Positions 63,085-64,000 of a stretch of 64,000 nucleotides of DNA are shown in pieces. Position 1 is the stretch's first letter, and each line of letters begins with the position of its first letter. Both the position numbers and the translations under genes were made by a program. Below the pieces are notes generated by a model. That model was given only the letters and a program-made list of their open reading frames with translations, did no database searches and had not been told where the DNA came from. The DNA comes from Ktedonobacter robiniae (GTDB lineage Bacteria > Chloroflexota > Ktedonobacteria > Ktedonobacterales > Ktedonobacteraceae), in the NCBI RefSeq assembly GCF_016587375.1, contig NZ_BNJG01000002.1, positions 62,001-126,000 on the forward strand, read 5' to 3'.

Positions 63085-63460
63085 CCGTGTACTCCCACGA
63101 TATGTTTTTCTTGGAGCAATGTCAGCATGGCAAGGATATCGTCGGCCAGGTCAGTTTCGCCTAATTGCTGTTCCGCTTCCCGAATCACATCCTCTACTCT
63201 CGCTTCTTGCTGACAGATATCTAACAAAAGCGATGTTTCCTCGTTCAGGGTCAAAACATTCATAGTGAGTGAATGTCTCTCACGTTGGAACACCAAGTGA
63301 TATTGGCCGGGTTGTATCAAATGGTTGTCCAGAGGCTGTTGTTGTACCAGGGCAGCAACGAGGTCAACGACTGGATAGGAAAAGGTTTCGCGATAGATTC
63401 CTGGAAGGAGAAAAAGAGAGGCATTTCTATGGAGTGGTGGTGGTGGTTGTCCCGCTTTGA
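63081..63460 (-). pseudogene. DUF692-partner-like protein, N-terminus cut off
   Basis: The frame from about 63460 reads FLLPGIYRETFSYPVVDLVA, ALVQQQPLDNHLIQPGQYHL, then LTMNVLTLNEETSLLLDICQ and DILAMLTLLQEKHIVGVHG. The pattern of a beta strand (YHLVFQRERHSLTMNVLTL) followed by helices is like the C-terminal domain of MbnC/DUF2063 partner proteins. No ATG start is evident near 63320 (a TTG is possible), and the upstream part is replaced by an IS3 end at 63465-63482. Family assignment is tentative. Confidence 0.35.
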
Positions 63461-63481
63461 ATGATCAGATGAAGTGAAAAG

Positions 63482-63556
63482 TCAACGCTTCATGATCTCA
63501 AACTGCACTGGGCTGAGATAGCCCAGCGTGGAGTGCTTGCGCACGCGATTGTTAAC
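63482..63556 (-). pseudogene. IS3-family OrfB C-terminal end
   Basis: NNRVRKHSTLGYLSPVQFEI, then MKR and a stop, is the conserved C-terminus of IS3-type OrfB proteins. The coding sequence is broken at 63556, where the group II intron begins, so the intron has inserted into the transposase gene. Confidence 0.8.
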
Positions 63557-64000
63557 CTAAGCGAGGGAGTCACCTCCCCCGCTCGGCTTCAAAACCGTGC
63601 TTGAGGGTTTCCCGTCACACGGCTCCTCAATGATCGGGTCTTTGGCACAGATACCATTGACACGTCGGGCGTGTCGTTCATCATGGCAATGTCGGTGGAG
63701 CAAAAATTTGTTACTGAGTTCTTCGCCGCCGCCTTCACTTTTTGGGGTAATGTGATCGATTTCAATGACATCGGTGTCTTGAAAGAGCAATTCACACCAG
63801 CGACATTTCCCTTGCTGTTTCTGCAAGAGCACTCCCTTGACGCCATTGCACAGGGGATGAGTTTTGAGTCGTTGGCTCCAGTAGAGAAGGTCGCCATTGT
63901 AAGGGCTGGCCGCTCCCTTGACTTTGATGTGTCTCTGGACATGTGCTTGTCCGTGTTTCCACAGCTTTGCTTGCTGGCTTTGAAACTGCCAGCCCTGTCC
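63557..64000 (-). mobile_element. ltrA: group II intron 2, 3' part, maturase C-terminus
   Basis: The frame is open to the window edge: AHVQRHIKVKGAASPYNGDL, WSQRLKTHPLCNGVKGVLLQ, then an HNH endonuclease CRWCELLFQDTDVIEIDHIT with HRHCHDERHARR. It ends at about 63557. The intron RNA follows: domain V at 63592-63625 (GAGCCGTGTGAC ... AAGCACGGTT on the minus strand) and a domain VI-like hairpin at 63561-63588. The rest of the intron lies beyond 64000. Confidence 0.85.
63592..63625 (-). ncRNA. group II intron 2 domain V
   Basis: A 34-nt hairpin beginning GAGCCGTGTGAC, with a GGAAAC loop, and ending AGCACGGTT on the minus strand. This matches the catalytic domain V pattern of group II introns. 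It overlaps the end of the maturase reading frame. Confidence 0.85.

Noticed and set aside
1-64000. CRISPR array, tRNA or rRNA genes
   Set aside because: No regularly spaced repeats of CRISPR type and no sequence resembling tRNA or rRNA was found by eye; tandem repeats seen (for example 26635-26688) have only two units.

Overview
The window looks like an accessory, transposon-crowded stretch of a large Chloroflexota genome, most likely Ktedonobacteria. This is an inference from the flavour of the proteins (a CheB-CheR-histidine kinase fusion, multi-PAS kinases, a cNMP-binding/DUF1003 protein, ECF sigma factors, DnaE, SufB) and the very high load of IS elements and decayed genes. It is not proven by a phylogenetic marker. 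I saw no rRNA or tRNA gene and no CRISPR array.

Layout. 1-4.3 kb: a methyltransferase, a GlsB/YeaQ fragment, a TnpB remnant and a GltD-like flavoprotein. 4.3-7.5 kb: a large CheB/CheR/PAS/histidine-kinase fusion. 7.5-12.5 kb: a fragment of an Mg2+ P-type ATPase abutting an IS607-type element, a twice-frameshifted ECF sigma factor and a broken AI-2E-family permease. 12.7-16.7 kb: an IS110 transposase with a group II intron (maturase plus recognisable domain V) just upstream of it. 16.8-27.4 kb: a run of related Tn7-like elements. One carries tnsA-tnsB (broken) and tnsC between 65-75 bp inverted ends at 22625 and 27433. At least two others have ends of the same kind but no transposase and carry cargo: a small membrane-protein operon, and a TetR/hydrolase/quinone-oxidoreductase operon. 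27.4-43.7 kb: a second IS110, sufB, a cNMP/DUF1003 protein, a DoxX-family protein, bS21 overlapping a zinc-ribbon gene, an ECF sigma factor, a histidine kinase split by an ATGA overlap, a TnpB element, an Hsp20 and an IS3 element. 43.7-47.5 kb: a MITE-like insertion with a 7-bp duplication, a kinase fragment, a complete multi-PAS kinase, and an orphan Tn7-like right end. 47.9-51.1 kb: a GC-rich block of NMT1-like binding protein, zinc-type dehydrogenase and SDR genes with a duplicated, truncated copy. 51.1-54.4 kb: debris of regulators and repeats, a DUF7694-like protein and a PCMT-like methyltransferase. 54.8-58.4 kb: intact dnaE. 58.4-64 kb: an acetyltransferase split by a DDE transposon, a PP2C phosphatase, and a small operon with a DUF692 (MbnB/TglH-like) protein and an overlapping Cys-rich small ORF, cut off by an IS3 remnant and the 3' end of a second group II intron.

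How things work together. The best candidate for an undescribed system is the Tn7-like cluster. Several non-autonomous cargo elements share ends with one element encoding TnsABC but no TniQ/TnsD. The ends may have been mobilised in trans, and an orphan end 20 kb away (47379-47472) suggests a once larger island. The second candidate is the DUF692 operon at 62.0-63.5 kb, whose architecture resembles RiPP-modifying iron oxidases with a partner protein and a short Cys-containing peptide. All functions are read from sequence motifs; no similarity search was run.
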